A stretch of DNA of 64,000 nt, taken from positions 310,001 to 374,000 of the forward strand of contig JAYRKY010000001.1 of NCBI GenBank assembly GCA_041905525.1, read 5' to 3'. Both the position numbers and the translations under genes were made by a program. The DNA is from SHVO01 sp041905525 (GTDB lineage: Bacteria > Pseudomonadota > Alphaproteobacteria > Rhodospirillales > Rhodospirillaceae). Below the pieces are notes generated by a model. The model was not told where the DNA came from and did not search any database. It worked only from the letters and a program-made list of their open reading frames with translations. Below, piece by piece: positions 35,340 through 44,490 of this stretch (position 1 is its first letter; every line of letters begins with the position of its first letter).

Positions 35340-37061
35340 ATGGCATTCCTTGGCCGCGCTTCTTTTGAAGTGCAGGTGTATCGAGAAGGTCGGTGGGCCA
35401 TCAGCGAGGTGCTGCCCAGCGAGGAAACTGCGCGCCGTAAAGCGCAGGAGCTTCTTCTGCAGAAGACGTGCGCCGGCGTGCGCATTGTGAAGGAGACCAA
35501 GTTCTCCGAATCCAACATCCGCGAGTCCGAGATCTTCAAGCAGATGAAGGAGGTCGAGGAGGACGAGGACTTCACCGTCACGCCGGTGGAAGAGGCCCCG
35601 CTCTGCGAGCAGGTGACCGACTTCTATCAAACGGCCGCACGCAACACGATGGCGCGCCTGTTCTCGAAGTACCTCGAGAAGCACGAGATGACGCCGCTCG
35701 AGCTGCTTCACAGCCACAAAAATCTCAAGCGCATGCTGAACCTCGACAGCATGGTGCCGTCCGCCGTCGATAAGATCGCCACGCTGCACACGCGCGCTAC
35801 CGGCGGCGATGCCCGCAAGCGCCGTGACGTGATCTACGAAGCTGTCGATCGCATCTCCGCGCGCGCCCGCGAGGCGGATTCCAAACAGCTTCCCGAACTC
35901 AAGAATTCGACGCTCGACGAACTGCTGGCGAATATCGACGCCAAGTTCCAGGACAAGGAAGAGCGGGCCTATATGGCCAACGTCGCCTTCGTGCGCACGT
36001 CGATCAATTGGCAGGGCTGGCTGGGCAAGATGACCCAGCTTCTGCCGATGGCGAAGACGCAGAAGGATGAGCGCGCCCGCGCCATGATCGACGAGATGAT
36101 GGCCGATATCTTCGTCGCCAAGACCGTCGTCAAGGACGTGATCGGGGTGTCCAAGCACCTCGGCGATGCGGTCATGCGTATGCTCGACCTCATAGAAGGC
36201 AAGTGCAAACCGACGAAGTTTGCGGCCGAAGAGTTGGTCGAACTCCTGAACTCCCTTTTTGTGGCGGACCTGTTGCCCCGCTCGAAGGCGGTTCTGTTCG
36301 AGCGCATCGAGCGTGACCTGGGCAGCCCCGTGCGCCTGACCAACAGCGAGGATCCTTCCGCCGATAAAGCGTTTTTCGAGGAGCTGCTGAAGCGGGCGAT
36401 CACCGACCGCGGCGTTCTCGGCGGCCGCTACATGGCCTTCGGCCTGACCGAACGCTGGGCGCGTCTCAGCAACTTCGGCGGCGCCGGCGGCTTGAAGAAG
36501 GCCATGGAGGGCGTGCGCGATAAGCTGACCTCGGGCAAACAGAAGTTCCTCTTCCTGCTCGCCATGTTCGATCCGAACGCCGACGCCGAATCGCGCGGCG
36601 CGATCGAGGCGCAGATCCGCAACCTCGCCGCCACCTTGAACACCGTGCAGAAAATCGCGCCGGAAGCGCGCACGGAAAAGGCGCGTCTGCAGGAAGCGGC
36701 GGCGATTCAGCGGCTCGTTCTGGATTCCAAACTCAATCCCGCGCTGCGCGACCCTATCGCCAACAAGTTCGATGAAATCGTGTCCGACTACATCATCTCG
36801 GCGGGCGTGATTCAGCGTCTGGACGATTCCCGTCTGCCGTTCCGCGAGCGCGCGACACGCCTTGTCACCTTCTGCGCCTCGGGTGTGTTGACCATCGGCC
36901 GCGCGACCACCATCGCGCGCGATACCGTCGTCAGCTATCTCCGCCGCAAGGACTTCATCGCCGAATACACCGCCGATCTTCCCGATGCGGCGGAAAAGGA
37001 AAAGGCGATTAAGGAGTTCTACGTTCTGCTGGCGCGCACCGGCTTCGACGTTCGGGGCTAA
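35340..37061 (+). CDS. Unrecognised 573-residue helical protein
   Basis: A well-formed gene with the same codon style as its neighbours. No signal peptide or membrane helix. Residues 1-50 (FEVQVYREGRWAISEVLPSEETARRKAQELL) look like a small alpha/beta module of the kind that reads query-like parameters. The rest is almost wholly alpha-helical, with acidic stretches near 70-80 and long amphipathic helices. Cys residues are few and there is no nucleotide-binding motif. It lies alone: a terminator before it, and a four-base convergent overlap with bufC after it. A cytoplasmic scaffold or regulator is possible; I assign no function. Confidence 0.7.
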   Translation: MAFLGRASFEVQVYREGRWAISEVLPSEETARRKAQELLLQKTCAGVRIVKETKFSESNIRESEIFKQMKEVEEDEDFTVTPVEEAPLCEQVTDFYQTAARNTMARLFSKYLEKHEMTPLELLHSHKNLKRMLNLDSMVPSAVDKIATLHTRATGGDARKRRDVIYEAVDRISARAREADSKQLPELKNSTLDELLANIDAKFQDKEERAYMANVAFVRTSINWQGWLGKMTQLLPMAKTQKDERARAMIDEMMADIFVAKTVVKDVIGVSKHLGDAVMRMLDLIEGKCKPTKFAAEELVELLNSLFVADLLPRSKAVLFERIERDLGSPVRLTNSEDPSADKAFFEELLKRAITDRGVLGGRYMAFGLTERWARLSNFGGAGGLKKAMEGVRDKLTSGKQKFLFLLAMFDPNADAESRGAIEAQIRNLAATLNTVQKIAPEARTEKARLQEAAAIQRLVLDSKLNPALRDPIANKFDEIVSDYIISAGVIQRLDDSRLPFRERATRLVTFCASGVLTIGRATTIARDTVVSYLRRKDFIAEYTADLPDAAEKEKAIKEFYVLLARTGFDVRG

Positions 37062-37822
37062 ACCGCGCGGAACGTTCCGTGGGCGAAATGCGCCGCGAGG
37101 GTGTGCATCACATCGAAATCCGCCGCTACCGCGAACGCAGCCGCCACGGCGTCGCCGAGCGTGGCGCCCCCCGACACCGCCTCAATCAGCGTGGCATCGG
37201 CAAGGCTCGTCGCGCGCGCCACCACCGCGCCGCCGGGGCGCGTCAGGACCACGTGTTCAGCAGCGTTGAAATCGATCGCTGGAATATCCGCGTCCTCCAC
37301 CTCGGGCTGATTGACGCTCCAGATACGATAGATCGGAAACGGCGAGCTGATGAGGCGCGCCGCCGGGTGCACGCGCAGCCGCAGCGCACTCAGCGCCTGC
37401 GCGTCCGAGGTATCCAGGCCCGCCGCGTCCAGGAGCGGCGCATCCTCGGCCAGAAATGAATCCTGGCGCGCCCACTCCAAGCGCGCGACGTCGGGCAGAT
37501 AGGGAAGGCCGGACGCAATCGGTTGCCCCGCCACGTAACTCGGAAAATCCTTGCCGTAGAGAGCCAACAAAGGATGACGCGGCGGATGAGCCGCGATGTA
37601 GCTTTGCGACAGCGCCTGGAACGCCGCCACGCCGACAATGCGCGCGACGACGGGAAAAGCGTTCAGCAAGGTTTGCTCAAGCCCGACGGCAATGGTTGCG
37701 CGGTGAATGGAAAGACGCGGCGCGGTTCCCGGCGTCAGGCGGGCCGCCATATCGGCGAGCGCGCCTGCGTCGCCGCGCAGCGCCTCGTGAAATGCGCGCT
37801 GAAAATCGAGCAGGCTGGTCAT
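37058..37822 (-). CDS. bufC: Bufferin maturation partner, DUF2063 family
   Basis: 254 residues from ATG 37822, overlapping the bufB stop (ATGA). DUF2063 proteins (also HvfC) pair with DUF692 enzymes and present the precursor peptide to them. The N-terminal DUF2063 domain is clear: LLDFQRAFHEALRG, then RLSIHRATIAVGLEQTLLNAFPVVARIVG and YIAAHPPRHPLLALYGKDFPSYV. The C-terminal half binds the precursor leader in studied members. Third gene of the minus-strand bufA-bufB-bufC operon. Confidence 0.88.
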   Translation of the reverse strand: MTSLLDFQRAFHEALRGDAGALADMAARLTPGTAPRLSIHRATIAVGLEQTLLNAFPVVARIVGVAAFQALSQSYIAAHPPRHPLLALYGKDFPSYVAGQPIASGLPYLPDVARLEWARQDSFLAEDAPLLDAAGLDTSDAQALSALRLRVHPAARLISSPFPIYRIWSVNQPEVEDADIPAIDFNAAEHVVLTRPGGAVVARATSLADATLIEAVSGGATLGDAVAAAFAVAADFDVMHTLAAHFAHGTFRAV

Positions 37823-38649
37823 CGCGAAAGCACGCGCTGGGCGCGGTCCATCTCTGCCGTCAGGACCGCGAGCGAAGGCACTTCGCTGTCCCACTCGATC
37901 AACGTGGCGCGCGGGCCGATCAGGCCGATGGTGAACTCGTACAGAGTCCACACGTCGTCGGCGACGGGACGGCTATGGCTGTCGACGAGCACGCCGGAAT
38001 GCTCGGCGCTCGGGCTGAACCCCGCCAGGTGAATCTCCTCCACCATCTGCGGCGGGATCCGCGCGAGGTAGTCCCTCGCTTCGAATCCCAGATTCACTGC
38101 GCTCACATACACATTATTCACGTCGAGCAGGAGCCCGCATCCGGTGCGCGCCACCAGGCGTTTCAGGAACTCCGGCTCATCCATGGTCGACCCCGTGAAG
38201 CCGACGTAACGTGAAGGGTTCTCGATCAGCATGCGCCGGTCGAACGCATCCTGGGCCTGCGCGATATTGCGCGCGACGATGTCGAGCGTCTCCTCGGTGT
38301 AGGGCAGGGGCAGAAGGTCATTGAGATGAACCCCGTCCACCGCGCTCCAGGACAGGTGATCCGAGACAAACGCCGGTTTAAGGCGCGCAACCAGGTCTCC
38401 CACGCGTGCGAGATGCGCCGGGTCCAACCCTTGCGCCGATCCCAGCGACAACGCCACGCTGTGGCAGCTGATGGGATAGCGCGCGGCGACGGCCTCCAGC
38501 ATCGTCAGGCGGGGGCCGCCGTCGCACAGAAAGTTTTCCGCGTGGATTTCGAACCACGGCGCCGTGCGGGACGCGCCCGGCGATTCCGCCGCGATCAGAG
38601 GAAGATGCGCCGACCTCAGGCCGAGGCCGCACGCGCGGCCGAGGTTCAC
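37819..38649 (-). CDS. bufB: MNIO (DUF692) enzyme of the bufferin operon
   Basis: 276 residues from GTG 38649, overlapping the bufA stop. MNIO enzymes are TIM-barrel, multi-iron oxidases that modify cysteines of precursor peptides. The family's ligand blocks are present: EIHAENFL near residue 34, CHSVALSLGS near 62, SDHLSWSAVDG near 95, LIENPSRY near 140, LLLDVNNVYVSAVN near 174, EIHLAGFS and DSHSRPV near 205-227. Those who studied the family showed conversion of Cys to thiooxazole-type rings for copper binding. By context it acts on the peptide at 38646-38957. Confidence 0.92.
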   Translation of the reverse strand: MNLGRACGLGLRSAHLPLIAAESPGASRTAPWFEIHAENFLCDGGPRLTMLEAVAARYPISCHSVALSLGSAQGLDPAHLARVGDLVARLKPAFVSDHLSWSAVDGVHLNDLLPLPYTEETLDIVARNIAQAQDAFDRRMLIENPSRYVGFTGSTMDEPEFLKRLVARTGCGLLLDVNNVYVSAVNLGFEARDYLARIPPQMVEEIHLAGFSPSAEHSGVLVDSHSRPVADDVWTLYEFTIGLIGPRATLIEWDSEVPSLAVLTAEMDRAQRVLSR

Positions 38650-38957
38650 TTCTTCTTATCGGTCTTCGCGCCGGCGGCCGGAGGCTTGCCGATGCCGTCG
38701 AAGGCTTCGAGCTTACCGCCCATCTTCATACAGGTGCCGCCTTCGACAAGGACCCATTCCTTGCCGCTATAATCGACAGTCGAGAGACCGCCGCAGCCAT
38801 GGCTGCCGTCGGCGGCCGCGCAGCCGTTCTCACCGGCGACCGCCACGCCGAAGCACTTTTCCTTGCCTTTGCTGGCGTCCGCGCCGGCCGCTGGCGCGAT
38901 CTGGCCAGCAAGGGCCACGGCGCCGGCAATGGCGGCAGCGAGAGTCGTCTTATCCAT
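38646..38957 (-). CDS. bufA: Bufferin precursor (DUF2282), copper-binding RiPP
   Basis: 103 residues from ATG 38957, with AGGAG nine bases upstream. A signal peptide (about 1-25, ALAGQIAPAAGA) directs the product to the periplasm. The mature part has four Cys in the DUF2282 pattern: C35 in EKCFGVA, C46 in NGCAA, C55 in SHGCGG and C76 in GGTCMKMGG. A Lys/Ala-rich tail follows. Bufferins bind copper after their cysteines are modified by the DUF692/DUF2063 pair encoded downstream. The usual fourth gene (a DoxX-like bufD) is not present. Confidence 0.9.
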   Translation of the reverse strand: MDKTTLAAAIAGAVALAGQIAPAAGADASKGKEKCFGVAVAGENGCAAADGSHGCGGLSTVDYSGKEWVLVEGGTCMKMGGKLEAFDGIGKPPAAGAKTDKKK

Positions 38958-39025
38958 TTGGCAGTCTCCTGGGGAACAACGCGTCTTTATTAGATGATAC
39001 AAACTGGTCTAAACCCGCAAGGAAT

Positions 39026-39035
39026 CACAGCTGTG
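39026..39035. promoter_or_regulatory. Palindrome in the bufA / acyl-AMP ligase divergent region
   Basis: CACAGCTGTG is a perfect 10-bp palindrome flanked by TCA/TGA-like bases, about 70 bases upstream of bufA and 110 upstream of the divergent ligase. A minus-strand TATCAT lies between it and bufA. Could be an operator for either gene; no regulator is known. Confidence 0.3.
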
Positions 39036-39144
39036 TGAAAGATCGCCGCCCACAGCTTTGTTATCCGAACGCTCAAGCCGGTTGCAATAATTGTAACATT
39101 CGGTGAATTGACCGTCTGCGGCCTAAGAGTGAAGAGAACCTCAC

Positions 39145-40923
39145 ATGAGCACAGCCGCGCCCGTTTCCGAGCCTTTGACGCTTCGTCCGACGCCCAGCGA
39201 CTCACACGGCCTCCGCCGCCGTCTCGCCGACTTCCAAACCTTGGCGGACGCGCTCGACTATGCCGCGCAGGGCGAAACCGGGATGAACTTCTATTCCGCT
39301 CGGGGCGTGCTCGAAACCGTCCTCCCTTATAAGACGCTGCGCGACCGCGCAGAGGATCTCGGCCGCCGCTTGGTCGGCATGGGCATTGCGCCCGGCGACC
39401 GTATCGCGCTGCTCGCCGCCACACATCCCGACTTCCTCGCGATGTTCTTCGCCTGCCAGTACGCGGGCGCGATCCCCGTGCCGATGCCCTTGCCGACGGC
39501 GTTTGGCCGGCGCGAGGCGTATATAGAGCAGATCAAGGGGCAACTCCGCTCTTCGGGCGCGCGCATGGCCGTCGGTCCTGCTGAGTTCCTGCCCTTGGTG
39601 GAGGAGGCGGCTTCCGGCTTCGCGCTGATGTTGATCGGCACGGCCGATACCGTTTTTGGCCGCGCGGCACCATCGGCCATCCTGCCCAAGGCCAAGACCG
39701 AACAGCTTTCGTATATCCAATACAGCTCCGGCTCGACGCGCTTTCCCACCGGCGTGATGGTCACGCACGCGAGCCTGATGGCCAACTGCCGCGCCATGAC
39801 GCGCTATGGCGTCCGCAATGGCGAAGGCGACCGCGGCACCTCCTGGCTGCCGTTCTTCCACGACATGGGTCTGGTCGGCTTCATGCTCGGCGCGCTCACC
39901 AGCCAAACCTCCATGGACTATCTGCCCACCGAGGATTTTGCGCGCCGTCCGCTCACCTGGCTGAAGCTGCTCAGCGACAACGGCGGAACGGTCTCCTACG
40001 CCCCGTCGTTCGGCTATGAACTTTGCGCGCGCCGCGTCTCGACGATGGCGGAAGGCGCGCTCGGCTACGACCTGTCCAAATGGCGCGTGGCCGGCATCGG
40101 CGGCGAGATGATCAAGCCCAACGTCATGCAGGCCTTTGCCGAAGCGTTCCGTCCCTACGGATTCTCGGAAAAGGCGTTCTGCGCCAGCTACGGTCTGGCC
40201 GAATGCGTGCTCGCCGTCAGCTTCGCCGACGCGGGCACGGGTATGCTCCTCGATCACGTCGAGAAGGAAGCCCTTGAAGCCCACCGCGCCGTGCCGGCCC
40301 CGGCCGGGTCTGCCGACGCCCGCACCTTTGTTTCGTGCGGCAAGGTTCTGCCCGAGCATCGCGGCGAGATCCGCGATGAAAACGGAAACGTGCTGGGCGA
40401 TCGCCAGGTCGGCCGCTTATTCGTGCAAGGACCCAGCGTCATGCAGGGCTATTTCAACGACGAAGAAGCCACCCAGGCGGCGCTCATCGATGGCTGGCTC
40501 GATACCGGCGATCTCGCCTACTGGATCGGCGAGGAACTGGTGATCGTCGGCCGCGCCAAGGACATGATGATCATCAACGGCCGCAACGTATGGCCGCAGG
40601 ATATCGAGTGGACCGTCGAGCATCTCGACGGTCTGCGCTCCGGCGACAGCGCGGCCATCATCCTTCCCAATGCGGACGGCAGCGACCGCCCGACTGTGCT
40701 CGTGCAGTGCCGCGCCTCCAGCCCGGAAGACCGTCAGAAGTTGCACGCCGAGGTCCGCGCCAAGGTGCAGGACGCCGTGGGCATCCTGTGCGATGTCGTG
40801 CTGGTCCCCGCGCGCAGCCTGCCCAAGACGACCTCGGGCAAGCTCGCCCGCGGCCGCGCCAAGAAAATGTTCGAAGCCGGCGAGATCGCGCCGATCGACG
40901 TGAGCGCGCCCATTGCCTCGTGA
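39145..40923 (+). CDS. Fatty acyl-AMP ligase / acyl-ACP synthetase of the sphingolipid locus
   Basis: 592 residues. The ATP motif YSSGSTRFPTGV (about residue 193) is of the FAAL form rather than the usual SGTTGxPKG. The PVPMPLP segment, SWLPFFHDMGLVG and SYGLAECVLAVSF blocks are also typical of FAALs, which load acyl-AMP onto an acyl carrier protein instead of CoA. The C-terminal lysine is in PKTTSGKLARGRAKKMF. An ACP lies two genes on, so it probably charges that ACP with the fatty acid used by the serine palmitoyltransferase. Caulobacter has an equivalent acyl-CoA/ACP synthetase beside spt. The end overlaps the next gene by 11 bases. Confidence 0.9.
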   Translation: MSTAAPVSEPLTLRPTPSDSHGLRRRLADFQTLADALDYAAQGETGMNFYSARGVLETVLPYKTLRDRAEDLGRRLVGMGIAPGDRIALLAATHPDFLAMFFACQYAGAIPVPMPLPTAFGRREAYIEQIKGQLRSSGARMAVGPAEFLPLVEEAASGFALMLIGTADTVFGRAAPSAILPKAKTEQLSYIQYSSGSTRFPTGVMVTHASLMANCRAMTRYGVRNGEGDRGTSWLPFFHDMGLVGFMLGALTSQTSMDYLPTEDFARRPLTWLKLLSDNGGTVSYAPSFGYELCARRVSTMAEGALGYDLSKWRVAGIGGEMIKPNVMQAFAEAFRPYGFSEKAFCASYGLAECVLAVSFADAGTGMLLDHVEKEALEAHRAVPAPAGSADARTFVSCGKVLPEHRGEIRDENGNVLGDRQVGRLFVQGPSVMQGYFNDEEATQAALIDGWLDTGDLAYWIGEELVIVGRAKDMMIINGRNVWPQDIEWTVEHLDGLRSGDSAAIILPNADGSDRPTVLVQCRASSPEDRQKLHAEVRAKVQDAVGILCDVVLVPARSLPKTTSGKLARGRAKKMFEAGEIAPIDVSAPIAS

Positions 40924-41875
40924 CCAGCACACCGCGGGGCCTGTCGTCGCGGTGACGGGCGCCACCGGCTTTATCGGCCGGCATGTGGTGAGAGCGTTGG
41001 TCGAGGCGGGATACACGGTACGCGCTCTGGCGCGCCGCCTCCCCACCGATCAATTCGAGGACGACAGCATCTCATGGGTGCTCGGGAGCCTCGCCGACAG
41101 CGCCGCCCTCAAGTCCCTCGTGAAAGGCGCGGTGGCGGTCGTGCACGGCGCCGGAGCCATCCGCGCGCCGAACCGCGACGCCTTTTTCGCCGTCAACGCC
41201 GATGCCACCCGACGCCTCGCGGAAATCGCCGCCGCCGAAGCCACGCCGCCGCGCTTTGTGCACCTGTCGTCGCTGGCGGCGCGCGAGCCGCGGCTGTCGC
41301 CTTATGCGGCCAGCAAGCGCGCCGGCGAGCAGGTCCTGCGCGGCTTGCGCGATAAACTTCCGACCGTCGTTCTGCGCCCGCCGGCCGTCTACGGCCCCGG
41401 CGACCTCGAAACCCTTCGCATCTTTCAAATGGCCGCCCGGGGTTACGTCCTGCGGCCGATGGTCGACCGCGCCCGCATGTCCCTGGTCCATGGCGCCGAT
41501 GTCGCCGCCGCCGTGGTCGCCGCCCTCAAGGTGGAGGCTTTGCCCGACCAGCCCGTTGAATTCGACGACGGCCGGACCGGGGGTTACACCTGGGAGGAGA
41601 TTGCCGAAGCCGCCGGGCGGGCGGTCGAGACCACCCCCCGCCTGATCGCCGTCCCCGCGCCGGTCCTGTACGCGGTCGGGGCGGTGGCCAGCTTGGCCTC
41701 CACGGTCGTGGGGAAGGCGTCCGTCCTTTCCTGGAGCAAGGTGCCCGAAATCCTTCACCCCGACTGGGCCGCCCAGCCCACTGAACTTATAGGATATATT
41801 CCGGAGTGGAATATCGACCTGGGGTTTAAAGATACCGTCAATTGGTACGCCTCACGGGGGCTGTTAACAAAGTAA
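40913..41875 (+). CDS. cerR: NAD(P)-dependent epimerase-fold reductase, probable ceramide reductase
   Basis: 320 residues from TTG 40913; no ATG or GTG in this frame gives a complete first strand, so TTG is accepted. The Rossmann motif GATGFIG is at residues 16-22, and the catalytic pair is Tyr131 and Lys135 in SPYAASKRAGE. The C-terminal part is the substrate domain of an extended SDR. In Caulobacter a gene of this family between the acyl ligase and acp reduces the keto group of the ceramide precursor (CerR). The identical gene order here supports that job. Other extended-SDR reactions cannot be excluded from sequence alone. Confidence 0.8.
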   Translation: MPRDQHTAGPVVAVTGATGFIGRHVVRALVEAGYTVRALARRLPTDQFEDDSISWVLGSLADSAALKSLVKGAVAVVHGAGAIRAPNRDAFFAVNADATRRLAEIAAAEATPPRFVHLSSLAAREPRLSPYAASKRAGEQVLRGLRDKLPTVVLRPPAVYGPGDLETLRIFQMAARGYVLRPMVDRARMSLVHGADVAAAVVAALKVEALPDQPVEFDDGRTGGYTWEEIAEAAGRAVETTPRLIAVPAPVLYAVGAVASLASTVVGKASVLSWSKVPEILHPDWAAQPTELIGYIPEWNIDLGFKDTVNWYASRGLLTK

Positions 41876-42039
41876 CGGTGAGATTGATTTGTCACCGACC
41901 CCTTGTTCCCGCACAACTTTTCGCACCTGCGAAGGTTTTTTGAACAAGACGCTCACGGAAGCATTTCCGGCGAAGTGGATACCGGTTCGCCGCCGAAATG
42001 CGACCAGACCAAAAGTAAGAGCGCTGGGAAACAACGGTC

Positions 42040-42306
42040 ATGAACGCCTCTGCCGAGCCATCGCCTGACACCCTGGCGACCCTGGTGAAGATCCTGGCGG
42101 GGTTCAACAAGACCGGGACCGAGCTAAAGCCTGAAACGCGATTTACCGAGGACCTGAACTTCGACTCGCTGGTCGTCATGGAGTTCGTCGCCGTCGTTGA
42201 AGACGAATTCGATATCTCGGTGCCGCTCAACATCCTTCCGGATGTGGCCACCGTGAAAGACCTGGCGCTGGCGATCGAAAAGATTCTCAAAGACGACGGA
42301 CGTTAA
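42040..42306 (+). CDS. Acyl carrier protein of the sphingolipid locus
   Basis: 88 residues. Ser43 in DLNFDSLVVME is the phosphopantetheine attachment site. It is less acidic at the start than the housekeeping AcpP and diverges from it, as expected of a dedicated carrier. Lies 34 bases upstream of spt and probably donates the acyl group to it. A 164-base gap separates it from cerR, so it may have its own promoter. Confidence 0.93.
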   Translation: MNASAEPSPDTLATLVKILAGFNKTGTELKPETRFTEDLNFDSLVVMEFVAVVEDEFDISVPLNILPDVATVKDLALAIEKILKDDGR

Positions 42307-42340
42307 ACGTTCGCGTCGCTCGATTGTAAAGGGGACGTAT

Positions 42341-43570
42341 ATGGCTGACTTGTTTGACCGCTGGGCGCCGTTGATGGCGCAGCGCGATGCCCTCTTCGGA
42401 GACGGCATCAATCCGTTCAATGTCGTGATGGATGAAGTTTTGTCGCAGACGGAAGCCATGATCGGCGGCCGTCACACCATCCTCGTCGGCACCAATAATT
42501 ATCTCGGCCTGACCTTCCAGCCGGAAGCGCTCAAGGCCGCGCATGAAGCGCTCGATGCCTGCGGCACCGGCACCACCGGCAGCCGCATGGCGAACGGCAC
42601 CTACTACGGCCACAAGGAACTCGAAGCCGCGCTGTGCGATTTCTTCGGCAAGTCGCACGCCATGGTGTTCTCCACCGGCTTCCTGGCCAACATGGGCATC
42701 CTGTCGACGCTGATGGGCCCGGAGGATTTCATCCTGATGGACGCCGACTGCCACGCCTCGATCTATGACGGTGTGCGCGGCTCCTCCGCCCAGGTCATCC
42801 GCTTCAAGCACAACGACGCCGCCGATCTCGATAAGCGTCTGGCCCGCCTTGCCGACAAGCCCGGCAACAAGCTGATCGTCGTGGAAGGCATCTACTCGAT
42901 GCTCGGCGACAAGGCGCCGATGGCCGAATACGTCGCGGTGAAGAAGAAGTACGAAAACGTCTACCTGCTCTCTGACGAAGCGCACTCCATGGGCGTGTGC
43001 GGCCGCTACGGCCGCGGCGTTCCCGAAGAGGCGGGCGTTGAAGACGATGTCGATTTCATCGTCGGCACGTTCTCGAAGTCGGTCGGGACCGTGGGCGGCT
43101 TCTGCGTCTCCAACCATCCGAAGTTCGACACGCTGCGTCTCGTGACGCGCGCGTACATCTTCACGGCCTCGCTGCCCCCGTCGGTGGTCGCGTCCGCGAT
43201 CGTCAATCTCGAGATCATCAAGAACGGCGGCGCGCTGCGCAAGCGCATCGCCCGTAACTCGGAACAGCTGCACGGCGGCCTGTCGGCTCTCGGCCTCAAG
43301 ATCGCCTCCGACGTCAGCCCCGTCGTCGCGGTCGTGGCGCCGGATCCCGTCACCGCCATCGCCTTCTGGCGCGGCCTGATCGAAGCGGGCGTTTATGTGA
43401 ACCTCGCTCTGCCGCCCGCCACGCCGTTCGGCTACTGCCTGCTGCGCGCCAGCATCTGCGCGGCGCATGCCGAAGAGCAGCTCGACCGCGTCATCGCCAT
43501 CTTCGGCGAAGTCGCCTCGAAGCTCGGTTTGCTCGATACATCGGTTCAGAAGATCGCGGCGCGCGCTTAG
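42341..43570 (+). CDS. spt: Serine palmitoyltransferase (alpha-oxoamine synthase)
   Basis: 409 residues, a soluble PLP enzyme that joins serine and an acyl thioester to form 3-ketosphinganine, the first step of sphingolipids. The family core is complete: NNYLGLTFQPE, GTGTTGSRMANGTYYGHKELE, Asp212 and His215 in LSDEAHSMGVCGRYGRG, and the PLP lysine Lys246 in GTFSKSVGTVGGF. The close relatives KBL, BioF and HemA are excluded mainly by the GTYYGH/SMGVCGRYGRG style and by the flanking ceramide genes. Ends against the convergent Tam41-like gene. Confidence 0.93.
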   Translation: MADLFDRWAPLMAQRDALFGDGINPFNVVMDEVLSQTEAMIGGRHTILVGTNNYLGLTFQPEALKAAHEALDACGTGTTGSRMANGTYYGHKELEAALCDFFGKSHAMVFSTGFLANMGILSTLMGPEDFILMDADCHASIYDGVRGSSAQVIRFKHNDAADLDKRLARLADKPGNKLIVVEGIYSMLGDKAPMAEYVAVKKKYENVYLLSDEAHSMGVCGRYGRGVPEEAGVEDDVDFIVGTFSKSVGTVGGFCVSNHPKFDTLRLVTRAYIFTASLPPSVVASAIVNLEIIKNGGALRKRIARNSEQLHGGLSALGLKIASDVSPVVAVVAPDPVTAIAFWRGLIEAGVYVNLALPPATPFGYCLLRASICAAHAEEQLDRVIAIFGEVASKLGLLDTSVQKIAARA

Positions 43571-44490
43571 TTCAAGCCGCCGCGCTTTCGGACCTTGAAG
43601 AACAGGCGGACTCCCGTGATGAGCGGGGTCCGCTTTTCTTTTTCGCTCAGCTCGATCTTCACGCCCGAGTGGCGCTCGATCTTCGCCACCGCATAGTCGA
43701 GCCCGCCGTTGAAGGTGAAGGCCGCCTTGATCAGCCGCGCGGCGTTCAAGGTCTTCCCCGCGATGCGGCGCAGGCGCCAGGTCGCCAGCGCCTTGTCGCG
43801 CGCCGTCTCGTCGCTGGGCGCGGGGTACAAGCCGCCCTGCGCATCGCGCCCGTCCCCGAACAGCGCGGCGGTCACCGCTTCGTAGCGCGCGAGGTCGCGC
43901 TCGATCAGTTCGACGCTCTTCCCGGCGCTCTCCGGTCGCAGTTCGGCCGCGTAGGTTTCGCGGAAAGCCCGCACCCACAAATCGCGCGCCGTGAAGGGCT
44001 GATTGAATAGCGCCGCTGTGCGAACCGCCGTCGTCGTTACGGCGTTGGCCAGTGCATCGACAATGCGCCGCTCCATCTCGCCGTTGCGGGCATAGAGAAT
44101 GGCGGACGGCTGGGCAAATCGCGCCCACAGCGCTGAGGTAAAGGCGTCGGGTCCGGTCCCGCGCAGGAACTGGTCGGCGCGAATCACCGCCACTTTCGCC
44201 CGCAGTTTCCGGTCCTCGTAGGCCATCTCGTGGTAATAGACGTTGGGCGGCAGAACCCGGGCGCCGAGGGCGCTGATGGGGTTGCCCAGCGCCGGCTGTA
44301 GCCGATCGACGATCACATAGAAATCGAGGATCAGGCCGGCGTCGGTTTGCGCGCGCAGACAGGAGCCGTAAAAGACCACCGCCGCCGTGGCGTCGCCATA
44401 GCGCGCGCGCAATTCGTCGGCGAAGGCTTTCGCCGCCGGGAATACCGGCGCCGCGCATTCCCTCGCGATGAGATCGGACAGAGCGCTCAT
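43567..44490 (-). CDS. Tam41-like nucleotidyltransferase
   Basis: 307 residues from ATG 44490, overlapping the kinase stop (ATGA). The N-terminal half has the nucleotidyltransferase opening VVFYGSCLRAQTDAGLILDFYVIVD (about residues 38-62), whose GS...D.D spacing fits. NVYYHEMAYEDRKLRAKVAVIRADQFLR and ARFAQPSAILY then line up well with mitochondrial Tam41, a CDP-diacylglycerol synthase. A CTP-dependent activation of a phospho-lipid is therefore plausible. Its partner lipid kinase, in the same operon, would make the phosphate it needs. Caulobacter's ceramide-phosphoglycerate genes lie in the same neighbourhood as its spt, and a match there is likely. Confidence 0.7.
   Translation of the reverse strand: MSALSDLIARECAAPVFPAAKAFADELRARYGDATAAVVFYGSCLRAQTDAGLILDFYVIVDRLQPALGNPISALGARVLPPNVYYHEMAYEDRKLRAKVAVIRADQFLRGTGPDAFTSALWARFAQPSAILYARNGEMERRIVDALANAVTTTAVRTAALFNQPFTARDLWVRAFRETYAAELRPESAGKSVELIERDLARYEAVTAALFGDGRDAQGGLYPAPSDETARDKALATWRLRRIAGKTLNAARLIKAAFTFNGGLDYAVAKIERHSGVKIELSEKEKRTPLITGVRLFFKVRKRGGLN

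Noticed and set aside
42287..44458. 723-codon open frame on the minus strand
   Set aside because: Antisense shadow of spt and out of frame with the Tam41-like gene.
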